From assembly GCA_965140405.1 (NCBI GenBank), contig OZ223208.1:868001-932000 (forward strand): a stretch of DNA of 64,000 nucleotides. Direction: 5' to 3'. This DNA is from G963556115 sp963666605. Its GTDB lineage: Bacteria > Planctomycetota > SZUA-567. The notes beneath the pieces were generated by a model. That model was not told the DNA's origin. It was given only the letters and a program-made list of their open reading frames with translations, and made no database searches. Of the stretch, positions 48,271 to 56,889 are shown in pieces (within the stretch, counting starts at the first letter, position 1; each line of letters begins with the position of its first letter). A program made the position numbers and the translations under genes.

Positions 48271-48927
48271 ATGAGTTGGGGGATTTACGTGGGATTTGAG
48301 GATGATGCAGATAGACCTGATTTGAAGAAGTTATTCTTCTCAAATACCCATCAGGGCAAACTCGGCAAGATAGGTGACCAAACCTTCTACACCATCCGCT
48401 ACGAAGCGGGCAAACCAATCGCATTCCCATTCAAAAAAGCACCCTTCAGTGCACTTTTAAACATTGTTAGCACTGTCTCAAAAGAGCATATTGAGCAAAT
48501 AGCTAAAGAGTTACTCAATCAAGGCTTAGCGTGCGCTATCTGTAATGGAGAACAAGCCGAAGAGGTCTCAAATATTATTGATGATACTATTGATAAATTT
48601 GGTTCATCAGACGATCAACATACCCCTTACTCCTCACCTTGTGAAGAAGGAATAGACGAGGCTCTCCAATATTTTGCTCTACCTACTGGCATTACAAATA
48701 TTAGCCTTATCATAACTATTGGTACTGACAATGACCATGGTAACACCATTGAAACTATCAATAACTTGAGTAATGCTGGTGTTGAATATGAGATGACCGA
48801 AGATTTAGATGCATTCGAGGATCTTTTCGAGGTTGATATCGCAGCGCGATACTTTGAATATGTAGAAGTAGATGAAAATAAGTATTTGACCCCAATCTAC
48901 CTCAAAGAACAAGTTATACAGAACTAA
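48271..48927 (+). CDS. Hypothetical protein
   Basis: 218 residues, soluble, acidic, no signal peptide and no family I recognise. Visible features: an early basic loop FPFKKAPF, a helix region SKEHIEQIAKELLNQG followed by CAICNGEQ, and a late strand-rich part (NISLIITIGTDND) ending in an acidic stretch. The start ATG lacks a good Shine-Dalgarno, so translation might begin elsewhere, for example at the GTG 18 bases downstream. It ends at a terminator, so it stands alone. Coding is supported by the open frame and the following terminator only. Confidence 0.6.
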   Translation: MSWGIYVGFEDDADRPDLKKLFFSNTHQGKLGKIGDQTFYTIRYEAGKPIAFPFKKAPFSALLNIVSTVSKEHIEQIAKELLNQGLACAICNGEQAEEVSNIIDDTIDKFGSSDDQHTPYSSPCEEGIDEALQYFALPTGITNISLIITIGTDNDHGNTIETINNLSNAGVEYEMTEDLDAFEDLFEVDIAARYFEYVEVDENKYLTPIYLKEQVIQN

Positions 48928-48968
48928 CCTCCCAATTTTACACCACACACAACGAAAAGAAGTATTCA

Positions 48969-48994
48969 AACGCCTGCACCTTGCAGACGTTTTG
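48969..48994 (+). terminator. Probable terminator of the hypothetical gene
   Basis: Stem AACGCCTGC/GCAGACGTT (one wobble pair) with a 5-nt loop, followed by a T-run, about 40 bp after the stop. Confidence 0.75.
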
Positions 48995-49154
48995 CTATTT
49001 TGTCTTATAATAAAAACACTACAAAACAGCCTCATAATATAAACAAACTCAACCTTCTCTATTGCAAGTATTAAAATAACCTATAAAATATAGTGACTTA
49101 TTAAAAATAAAAGAGCTAAACCGAATTTAAAATACTATATAGAAAGCTTCATAC

Positions 49155-50534
49155 ATGAAAATAATCAATAAAATACTAGGGAAAAACACCTCAAATTCAC
49201 TAACCCCAAAAGAGATAGTAAGAAAACTTGATGAATACATCATAGGCCAAGATGAAGGTAAAAAAGCTGTTGCTGTAGCTATACGTAATAGATGGAGACG
49301 CAAACAAATTGAAGAAGGTATGCGTAAGGAAGTAATGCCTAGAAATATCCTTATGATCGGCCCTACAGGTGTTGGTAAGACAGAGATAGCTAGAAGGCTT
49401 GCAGATCTTGTAGACGCACCTTTTGTGAAAGTAGAAGCTAGTAAGTATACAGAAGTAGGATACCACGGCAGAGACGTTGAGAGCATGATTAGAGACCTTG
49501 CAAAGGTCTCTGTCAATGAGTTTAGAAACCGTGAGATTGAGAGGGTAAAGGGAGAAGCTGCTCTCCATGCAGAGGAACGTATACTAGACCTTATGCTTCC
49601 AGAGCCAACGTACTCTGGAGACGAAGAAGAAATGAGAAAGTCAAAGGAACGCTGGGAACGCACAAGGGGAAAACTAAGAGACCGCCTGCGTAGTGGAGAT
49701 TTGGAAGAGAAGCCTGTAGAGATAGCTGCTCAAGATAAGGCACCTGTATCTGGGGTAATTGGAGCAATAGGTGGTGATGATATGATGGGACTTGAGATGC
49801 AGGATATGATCTCAAGCTTGATGCCAGGCAAGAAGAAGCAACGCAGAGTTCCAGTCCAGGAAGCCCTTAGAATCTTTACCCAAGAAGAAGCAGAAAAGCT
49901 TATCGATGAAGAAGCTATCAACAAGATGGGAATCGAGAGAGCTGAGCAAGAAGGACTTGTGTTTATTGATGAAATAGACAAGATCATAGGTACAGGAAAA
50001 GAGAGCGGCCCAGATGTTAGTAGAGAGGGTGTACAGAGAGACCTCTTGCCTATAGTTGAAGGATGCACGGTATCTACAAAGTTCGGTGGAGTCAAGACAG
50101 ATCATATATTATTTATTGCTGCTGGTGCATTCCACGGCAAGAAACCTTCTGATCTTATCCCTGAGCTCCAAGGTCGTTTCCCTATCAGAGTCGAACTGCA
50201 ATCACTTACAAAAGAGGATTTCGAAAGAATACTTACACACCCAAAGAACGCACTTACCAAGCAGTATGAGCTACTTCTTGAAACAGAGGGAGTAACTGTG
50301 GAATTCTCTAAAGATTCACTTCCACACATAGCGGAGCTCACAGCCAAGGTAAACCAAAATACAGATGATATCGGTGCTAGACGCTTGCATACAGTCATGG
50401 AGAAGATTTTTGAAGAGGTCTCATTCAATGCCCCAGACATGAAGGACGAGAAGTTTGTAGTGACCCCAGAAATAATCGACCAAAAGCTTTCAGATATTAC
50501 CGAAGACGAGGATCTATCACGCTTCATACTTTAG
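49155..50534 (+). CDS. hslU: ATP-dependent protease ATPase subunit HslU
   Basis: 459 residues. AAA+ unfoldase of the HslUV protease, which unfolds substrates and feeds them to the HslV peptidase in the cytosol. Walker A GPTGVGKT (about 69-76), the pore loop GYHGRDVE (GYVGRDVE in most homologues), the long I-domain (about 110-240), Walker B FIDEIDK (about 270) and the C-terminal tail LSRFIL, which docks in HslV, are all present. hslV, usually directly upstream, is not in this window. The ribosome site is weak (AGAAAG). The DNA methyltransferase gene follows by about 50 bp. Confidence 0.96.
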   Translation: MKIINKILGKNTSNSLTPKEIVRKLDEYIIGQDEGKKAVAVAIRNRWRRKQIEEGMRKEVMPRNILMIGPTGVGKTEIARRLADLVDAPFVKVEASKYTEVGYHGRDVESMIRDLAKVSVNEFRNREIERVKGEAALHAEERILDLMLPEPTYSGDEEEMRKSKERWERTRGKLRDRLRSGDLEEKPVEIAAQDKAPVSGVIGAIGGDDMMGLEMQDMISSLMPGKKKQRRVPVQEALRIFTQEEAEKLIDEEAINKMGIERAEQEGLVFIDEIDKIIGTGKESGPDVSREGVQRDLLPIVEGCTVSTKFGGVKTDHILFIAAGAFHGKKPSDLIPELQGRFPIRVELQSLTKEDFERILTHPKNALTKQYELLLETEGVTVEFSKDSLPHIAELTAKVNQNTDDIGARRLHTVMEKIFEEVSFNAPDMKDEKFVVTPEIIDQKLSDITEDEDLSRFIL

Positions 50535-50586
50535 TAATTTTTGATGGTCAATACACATAACTTTATAATAGGAAACAACACATAGC

Positions 50587-51363
50587 ATGTCAAAACACAA
50601 GAAGCCGCCACTAAATATTCAGGTCACCACACTATGGGAGTACCCTTCCCAGCACTATGGTGAAGACATGCAGGGTAACTCTAACTATATCGGAGCAACA
50701 CCGAGCTATATCATCTGGAATCTTCTCAAGAGATATACAAAAGAGAACCAACTCGTTATCGACCCTATGTGCGGCAGTGGCACAACAATAGATGTAGCCG
50801 AAGACTTGCAACGCAAAGCTAGAGGTTTCGATCTAAACCCACAGAGAGACGACATTACCCAATGTGATTCTCGAAAATTGCCACTTGAGAATGAGACTGT
50901 AGATTTTGCATTTATTGATCCACCATATTCTACTCATATAGACTACTCAGACGACCCACGTTGTATTGGAAAACTCAGCGCACAAGAGAGTGGTTATTAT
51001 AAATCCATGGAAGAAGTAATTAAAGAGCTACATAGAGTCATGAAGTATGACAGATACATGGCTCTCTATGTCTCTGATTCATTTATAAACAAGGGCAAGA
51101 AATTCATGCCGATAGGCTTTGAGTTATTTAATATACTACAGAAGTACTTCAAAGCTATCGATATCATCTCTGTGGTAAGGCATAACAAAACACTAGAGAT
51201 GGGCAACTACCGCAAAGCTGCAGAGGAAGAAAATTTTTTCCTACGTGGTTTCAATTACCTTTTTATAATGCACAAAGAGCCAAAGAAGGTAGTAAAGCCA
51301 CAAAAGCGCAACTCACGTAACAGACACTCTAGGAAGCGACGACGCCCGCCTTCTAGTAAGTAG
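50587..51363 (+). CDS. DNA methyltransferase (N4-cytosine/N6-adenine type)
   Basis: 258 residues. SAM-binding motif DPMCGSGTT (about 59-67) and catalytic DPPY (about 111-114) come in this order with a short gap, so the permutation is motif I before IV with no large TRD between. The C-terminal 25 residues are strongly basic (KRNSRNRHSRKRRR), which may bind DNA. No restriction enzyme is adjacent, so it looks like an orphan modification enzyme. It lies about 50 bp after hslU and 44 bp before the first DMT gene, so the four genes may share a transcript. An RNA substrate cannot be excluded. Confidence 0.85.
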   Translation: MSKHKKPPLNIQVTTLWEYPSQHYGEDMQGNSNYIGATPSYIIWNLLKRYTKENQLVIDPMCGSGTTIDVAEDLQRKARGFDLNPQRDDITQCDSRKLPLENETVDFAFIDPPYSTHIDYSDDPRCIGKLSAQESGYYKSMEEVIKELHRVMKYDRYMALYVSDSFINKGKKFMPIGFELFNILQKYFKAIDIISVVRHNKTLEMGNYRKAAEEENFFLRGFNYLFIMHKEPKKVVKPQKRNSRNRHSRKRRRPPSSK

Positions 51364-51407
51364 CATTACCAAGTTAAGTATCAAATAAATCGCCATATGG
51401 AGAACAC

Positions 51408-51848
51408 ATGTCAGATAGTACACTAGGCTTACTTATAGGCGGGGTAGCGCCCGCATTGCTGTTGGGATTTTTCTTTGTCTTTCAAAAGTTAGCGACGAGA
51501 AAAGGTATTGGTCCTGGTGAATATCTCATGGTACTTGGGCTAACAGGTTCAGCTATTGGAGGTATACTGATATTCACCGGCAAGCCGGTTGAATTCACTG
51601 CAATAGGCAGTGTATGGACAGTACTAAGTAGTGCTTGCTGGGGAATATCAATGGCTGGTTTAGCATACTCCATATTCAAATATAACACACCAATGAGCAA
51701 ACTAAACCCTATTCTGAACACCAATACTCTTACCGCTGTTATTTTGAGTATAGTAATACTTGGAGAATGGCATGAGATCAATGTGTATAAAGTTCTTGTA
51801 GGGGCAGTCCTCATTATTATAGGCGCAATTACTGTATCCCGAGCGTAA
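51408..51848 (+). CDS. Half-size EamA/DMT family membrane protein, copy 1
   Basis: 146 residues, about five TM helices, one EamA-like half repeat (full DMT carriers have two). GGAG precedes ATG 51408. The sequence is clearly related to the next gene over its whole length, sharing YNTPMSKL, NTLT, GEW and GAVLIIIGAI. The pair could assemble as a heterodimer into one transporter. Substrate unknown. Confidence 0.83.
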   Translation: MSDSTLGLLIGGVAPALLLGFFFVFQKLATRKGIGPGEYLMVLGLTGSAIGGILIFTGKPVEFTAIGSVWTVLSSACWGISMAGLAYSIFKYNTPMSKLNPILNTNTLTAVILSIVILGEWHEINVYKVLVGAVLIIIGAITVSRA

Positions 51849-51951
51849 CAGCAGAGTAAGTATATACTGGTGCATATTTTCTAGCCATATAATTATTGCT
51901 TGACAAAATAGTACTAAGGTAAAGATATTATAATAATTGATTGGAGTAAAG

Positions 51952-52392
51952 ATGTCGAAGAATGCAATTGGAATCATCATAGGCGGTGTAATGCCTGCGG
52001 TACTTTTAGGTCTTTTCAGCCTTTTTCAAAAAATGGGAGCAAGAGAAGGGGTTGGTCCTGAAGTATTCCTCCTAATCGGCGGACTTGTAATCGCTGCAAT
52101 CGGCGGCACATTTGCCTTCACAAGTAAATTAGGAAGGTTTACTTTGCAGGGAGTAATCTGGTCTATCATAAGTGGAGCATGCTGGGCGATAGCGACTGCA
52201 TGTGTATCATATGCACTATTTTACTATAATACACCCATGAGCAAGCTTGCCCCTGTGTTTAACAGCAATACACTTACAACCATAGTGCTCAGTATGCTCC
52301 TCTTCGGAGAATGGAAAGAACTAAGCGTAGTCAAGGTACTCTCTGGAGCGGTACTTATTATCATTGGAGCTATTATTGTTTCTCAAGCATAA
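51952..52392 (+). CDS. Half-size EamA/DMT family membrane protein, copy 2
   Basis: 146 residues from ATG 51952 (TTGGAG upstream; the in-frame TTG 51937 is unlikely). Same length and topology as copy 1, with the shared blocks IGGVMPAVLLGLF, YNTPMSKL, NSNTLTTIVLS and GEWKEL. The 103-bp gap between the copies contains an AT-rich stretch, so copy 2 may have its own promoter. Confidence 0.83.
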   Translation: MSKNAIGIIIGGVMPAVLLGLFSLFQKMGAREGVGPEVFLLIGGLVIAAIGGTFAFTSKLGRFTLQGVIWSIISGACWAIATACVSYALFYYNTPMSKLAPVFNSNTLTTIVLSMLLFGEWKELSVVKVLSGAVLIIIGAIIVSQA

Positions 52393-52515
52393 TCCAAATA
52401 ACTCACATAATTTATCCAATTATTTGAGAGAGATACTCACAATATAATCTTTTTTAACTTTTGCTAGCTCTCTAACATTTAACCATTGATTATTTAAATA
52501 CCTGAAAATATCCAA

Positions 52516-53859
52516 CTATTCATCCCAATGAAGAAATCCCTTCGGAGTCCTAATACTTATTCTAATATCAAATAAGCCAAGCCCTTCACAGAATTTTCTC
52601 TCTTCAACAGTCATGCTAGTAGCCCTATCAATTTTAATATATTTCCCATTTACAACCTTTAACAAAAGCTCTCGATTATCAACAATCATAACAAATTTCC
52701 CCTCTGGACCTCCTGAGAAAGTTCCACGATAAACTTTTTCAGATTTATCAGAAAAATCCGATGAAGTCAGAGTTGCTCTACCATGCCCAGCCACCATACT
52801 TCCAACATTCCAGAAAGTCATCACCACTGTTGTAGTATTAAACACAACACAATCTGCGACCATTCGCATTGGCTCTACTTTTCCAAGTATTTTATCGATT
52901 TTAGAGACTATGATTAGATCTTTTAAAGCTTGAGCCAGTTCACTATCAACTCTGGCAGCATTTGCCAACATTTCATCCTTATCAAGGGCAGGCTCTATTA
53001 CTATCAATTTCCCATTCTCATCCAATGCTTTTGTCATGCCTGCTATCTCAATAACATTACTTGTTGATATCTTCTGCATTTCTCTGATATACTCATCAGG
53101 ACTTAAACGTTTTTCTTCTAGCGCAATTGCTAAAGCCTGCATCTTTCTGCTTTCCGCCTCACTCTGAACCGCTGCTGCCTGCATTCTATCCTTATGCCAA
53201 TTTCTGACATATTCATCCTGCTCGCTCTTTGATCTTCTATGAATCAGTCCATCTTTACCAACAAACATATCGCGAGGGAGCTCTTTCTCTTTACCGTCCT
53301 TATCAATATATCTCTGCTTTGGAGGTTGGAGTAGATATTTATCCTTATACTGCTGATCTCTATACTTATCCAGATCATGCTGAAGGCTTTTATCAATATA
53401 CTCTTGATGAAGGTGCTCTGCAGCTACACCTCCAACTATAGATCCACCTGGAATAATCGACCCAAGAACAGCCGCAGAAGAGACCATCCCTCTCTTTATA
53501 AGATCTGAAAATACCTCCATTACTGCCGCATCCATATCACCTTCAACGGCATGACCAGAAGCCTTGGCAATCAGAGAGCCAATATCAATTGTTTCGAGTA
53601 ATGGTCCGGCCTTATCAAGTATAGTTTCAAGCCTTCCTGCAGATTTCAACTTTAGCTTTTTAAGATACTCGGAGTCCGAATACTTCTCGTATGCCCCTTT
53701 ACCTTTTAAAGCATTAGAAAGCTCTTCAAGTGTCTGCGTAGTCTTTGCTGACGTTGCTTGTTTACCTACCTCTAAAGCCACATCATCACTGTCAGAGGCA
53801 GCAATACTTTTCGACATGCATAACATTACAAAGAGCATAGTAATAAATAATCTATTCAT
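52516..53859 (-). CDS. Exported protein of unknown function (pair member B)
   Basis: 447 residues. ATG 53859 overlaps the stop of the upstream gene by eight bases and has GAGGAG seven bases before it; an in-frame GTG lies six bases earlier. A signal peptide (LFITMLFVMLCMSKSIAAS) is followed by a helical part (about 30-130), a Gly/Val-rich hydrophobic stretch (AAVLGSIIPGGSIVGGVAAEH, about 130-155), a charged Lys/Gln-rich helix (about 160-270), and a C-terminal beta-rich domain with VVFNTTTVVMT and GKFVMIV. The NTT-x-x-VMT motif also occurs in the upstream protein. Function unknown; translational coupling suggests the two act together. Confidence 0.75.
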   Translation of the reverse strand: MNRLFITMLFVMLCMSKSIAASDSDDVALEVGKQATSAKTTQTLEELSNALKGKGAYEKYSDSEYLKKLKLKSAGRLETILDKAGPLLETIDIGSLIAKASGHAVEGDMDAAVMEVFSDLIKRGMVSSAAVLGSIIPGGSIVGGVAAEHLHQEYIDKSLQHDLDKYRDQQYKDKYLLQPPKQRYIDKDGKEKELPRDMFVGKDGLIHRRSKSEQDEYVRNWHKDRMQAAAVQSEAESRKMQALAIALEEKRLSPDEYIREMQKISTSNVIEIAGMTKALDENGKLIVIEPALDKDEMLANAARVDSELAQALKDLIIVSKIDKILGKVEPMRMVADCVVFNTTTVVMTFWNVGSMVAGHGRATLTSSDFSDKSEKVYRGTFSGGPEGKFVMIVDNRELLLKVVNGKYIKIDRATSMTVEERKFCEGLGLFDIRISIRTPKGFLHWDE

Positions 53860-55246
53860 ACTCACTCTCCTCTATCACCTTGCGTATCGCATCATCAAAA
53901 TTTAGTAAATACACCATATCTAGTTTTGATTTATCACTTGGTGAGAATATCATAACAATAAATTGAGCTTTATTCTCTCCAGAAAGGATGACAATTCTAC
54001 CTCCATTATTAGTCTCAATATACCCTTTCGGTCGCAGAGATTGTATATATCCACTCTTGAAATCCATCATCAATTTTAATGTTTTTTCCAGCTCAGGGTT
54101 ATTACTTCTTAGTAGCTCCTTATCTTTTTCAAGACATCTAATAAGTAGGCTACTTACAGAGTTAGCTACAACCTTGTCTGAATAATATTCCCCTACATTT
54201 AGTATATAGCTCAAAAATTTCATCCCAGCAAACCCCATCTGCTCCTTATTCAGTGTTGGATTCTCATTTACCAGTGCAATAGTCCGAAAGATCGTGTATT
54301 GCATTGTCATTACCGCACTAGTCGTATTGGTGCAGACTGCTACAGGAGGAAAGGACTCGATTCTCCACGGGGGGATGATATTATCAACTTGTAATATTTC
54401 ATTTAAATACATAAATGCTCCATCGAACAAGTACACTTCACTTATCTGTGCAACGTCTAAGACAATATTATTCTCCCAAACGGTTACCAGAGCTGTATCG
54501 CTCCAAGGGTGATAAAAAGCGATCAACTGTGCCCTACCCATTTCGCCTATAGGGACGATAATAGACTCATCAAGTAGTCTCCTCCAGCCATTAATAATTG
54601 GATCTGTCCCCAAGACCTCGTTATAATTATCAAATTGCTCTCTAGCAAATGATGTGTAGAAATTCTCCAGTGCTTCATCTGAAGATGTTGGAGCGAGACT
54701 CTGGAATAATAATGCATTTTTAATTGCGCTATTAATATCCAGCTCTACTCCCGGATACAACCAACTCAACACAAAGTTCTCACAAACCGCACATAAGCTC
54801 CCAAGGTCGGTTCCCTTACTCACAAAGACGATACTTCTTACCTTCTCCCCATCCCAGAGCAACACATAGTTATATATTGTACTTACCCCATCAACCTCTG
54901 CTAAGCTGTTTGAACGTAGTGTAAGGGTAGCTCCGGTATCCCGCCATACCCATTTTTCAGGAGAACTCTTTGTATTGAGCTTTTCCATCCAGATAGCCAT
55001 AATACTTCTTGCTGACTCTTTATCAGATACCTCTACATCATCCCAAGATACAAGTGCTAGTATTTCCTCCAAATACTGTGAACGATATACACAAGCATTG
55101 TAGTTATCATCAACATCCTCAGAAGCTCTCTCCCACATGGAATCAACCAGAACCCCGTGGTTATTCACCTCCCTAGCATAAGAGACATGAGCTACAAGAA
55201 ACCACAGAAATCCTAAGATTATGACATATCTAGTAATCATTCTCAT
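53852..55246 (-). CDS. Exported protein of unknown function (pair member A)
   Basis: 464 residues. Signal peptide (TRYVIILGFLWFLVAHVSYA, cleavage about residue 24). The rest is soluble, with a Trp-rich first half and a C-terminal region containing VAVCTNTTSAVMTMQ (about 315-330) and, near the end, a GRIVILSG...AQFIVMIF segment. No family recognised. AAGGAGT lies five bases before ATG 55246. Its end overlaps gene B, so the two form a two-gene unit. Likely periplasmic. Confidence 0.75.
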   Translation of the reverse strand: MRMITRYVIILGFLWFLVAHVSYAREVNNHGVLVDSMWERASEDVDDNYNACVYRSQYLEEILALVSWDDVEVSDKESARSIMAIWMEKLNTKSSPEKWVWRDTGATLTLRSNSLAEVDGVSTIYNYVLLWDGEKVRSIVFVSKGTDLGSLCAVCENFVLSWLYPGVELDINSAIKNALLFQSLAPTSSDEALENFYTSFAREQFDNYNEVLGTDPIINGWRRLLDESIIVPIGEMGRAQLIAFYHPWSDTALVTVWENNIVLDVAQISEVYLFDGAFMYLNEILQVDNIIPPWRIESFPPVAVCTNTTSAVMTMQYTIFRTIALVNENPTLNKEQMGFAGMKFLSYILNVGEYYSDKVVANSVSSLLIRCLEKDKELLRSNNPELEKTLKLMMDFKSGYIQSLRPKGYIETNNGGRIVILSGENKAQFIVMIFSPSDKSKLDMVYLLNFDDAIRKVIEESEYE

Positions 55247-55351
55247 CCCTTACTCCTTATTTAAGGTTTTTCTTATATCGTACTACGCAAAAGTAGAGTA
55301 GGCAAGAAATATTCTCGGTAATGTTGTAAAATTAATTAATGACTGCAAAAA

Positions 55352-55385
55352 ATATAGAGCGTGCCCAAAATGGCACGCCCTATAT
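55352..55385 (-). terminator. Rho-independent terminator of putP
   Basis: On the minus strand ATATAGGGCGTGCC/GGCACGCTCTATAT (one mismatch, 6-nt loop) is followed by TTTTTT, about 20-55 bp after the putP stop. Confidence 0.92.
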
Positions 55386-55405
55386 AATTCAAGAAAACAA
55401 CTATA

Positions 55406-56845
55406 TTATTTATTACTCTGTTTGTCAGGGAAAATATTACTTACAAGAACGATCAAAATGAATGATATAACAAATCCCGGAACCATTTCATATATATCAA
55501 AGATACCACCACTCATGTTCTTCCAAAGTATAACAATCAACCCACCTGCAACAATACCTGTAATTGCACCAGCAGAGCTTATCTTCTTATAATAGAAGCT
55601 CAGAAGTATAGCTGGCCCAAATGCAGCACCAAAGCCAGCCCATGCATAAGATACAAGCCCCATCACCTCAGTACCACCATCCAAAGCAATGTACAGAGCA
55701 ACAGCTGCAAGCACAACAACAGATAGTCGTCCAATAATCAATAATTCTTTTTCAGAAGCATCACGCCTGAAGAAGGTTCGATAAATATCTTCAGTAATAG
55801 CTGATGTACATACAAGGAGCTGAGAATCTGCAGTACTCATAATTGCGGCTAAGATTGCAGCCAGACATATACCAGCAGGTATAGGTGTAAAAAGTGTTTG
55901 CATCATAGTCATAAATACACGTTCTTTATCAGCTAGTGGCTCGATACCATCTAGGTTGAAGTATGCAATACCGATTATACCTATTGAGATCGCAGCAAGC
56001 ATTGAGATTCCTGACCAAGCCACAGCAATACGCCTTGCTCTTGGAATGCTATCAATAGAATCAATCGCCATAAACCTTACAAGAATATGAGGCATACCCA
56101 TATAGCCAAGCCCCCAAGCGAGTGAATTAATAATACTCATACCTGATAAAGAGCTTCCATCTAGATTTTTAAATAGTTTCAAATAGTTTGGATTGGCACT
56201 CGATACAACATTAAACATCTCATTCCAGCCACCAATAACATTTATAGCTAGCATCGGAACAATAACCAGAGCACCTATCATTAGTATACCTTGAATTGCA
56301 TCAGTCCAACATACAGCAATGAAACCACCAACAGATACATACACAATAATTGCAAGTGTACCAATTACAACAGAAGTAGAATAATCAATACCAAATACAG
56401 TTTCAAAAAGCTTGCCGCTTGCTACCAGACCTGATGCAGTATATAACAGGAAAAATACGATTATAATTATTGCTGTTACCAAGCGCAGAGCAATCTTACC
56501 ACTTGGGAAGCGTTTTTCAAAGTACTCAGAAACAGTCATAGCTCCTAGGCGTTCACTCTCAACACGTAGAGGCTTGGCAATAATAAGCCAGTTCAAGTAG
56601 CTACCTACAAGTAGACCAATACCTATCCAGAGTTCACCAAGTCCAGCTGCAAAGACAGCACCAGGTAGACCTAAAAGTAACCAACCACTCATATCAGACG
56701 CACCAGCACTTAACGCAGAAACAAAAGCGCCCATTTTACGTCCACCAAGCAGATAATCTTCAAGCCCATCTGTCTTTGTGTATCCATATACTCCCACGCC
56801 TATCATCATTAGTACATACAAGATAAATACTACAGCAATAATCAT
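55406..56845 (-). CDS. putP: Sodium/proline symporter
   Basis: 479 residues, about 13 TM helices, SSS family. PutP features: the early YLLGGRKMGAFVSALSAGASDMSGWLL block that forms the Na+ and proline sites, GYMGMPHILVRFMAI, and STADSQLLVCTSAI in the C-terminal half. It imports L-proline with Na+. It is the last gene before a terminator; the gap to the glycosyltransferase gene upstream is 44 bp, so it may be read from the exopolysaccharide operon or its own promoter. Proline as substrate is likely but not certain. Confidence 0.93.
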   Translation of the reverse strand: MIIAVVFILYVLMMIGVGVYGYTKTDGLEDYLLGGRKMGAFVSALSAGASDMSGWLLLGLPGAVFAAGLGELWIGIGLLVGSYLNWLIIAKPLRVESERLGAMTVSEYFEKRFPSGKIALRLVTAIIIIVFFLLYTASGLVASGKLFETVFGIDYSTSVVIGTLAIIVYVSVGGFIAVCWTDAIQGILMIGALVIVPMLAINVIGGWNEMFNVVSSANPNYLKLFKNLDGSSLSGMSIINSLAWGLGYMGMPHILVRFMAIDSIDSIPRARRIAVAWSGISMLAAISIGIIGIAYFNLDGIEPLADKERVFMTMMQTLFTPIPAGICLAAILAAIMSTADSQLLVCTSAITEDIYRTFFRRDASEKELLIIGRLSVVVLAAVALYIALDGGTEVMGLVSYAWAGFGAAFGPAILLSFYYKKISSAGAITGIVAGGLIVILWKNMSGGIFDIYEMVPGFVISFILIVLVSNIFPDKQSNK

Positions 56846-56889
56846 TACTTCTCCTCATTAATTGTTCATAAATTTAGTTATTTCTATTC

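Noticed and set aside
49127..49663. 178-codon minus-strand open frame
   Set aside because: Antisense shadow of hslU; Ser/Leu-rich translation typical of reversed coding sequence.
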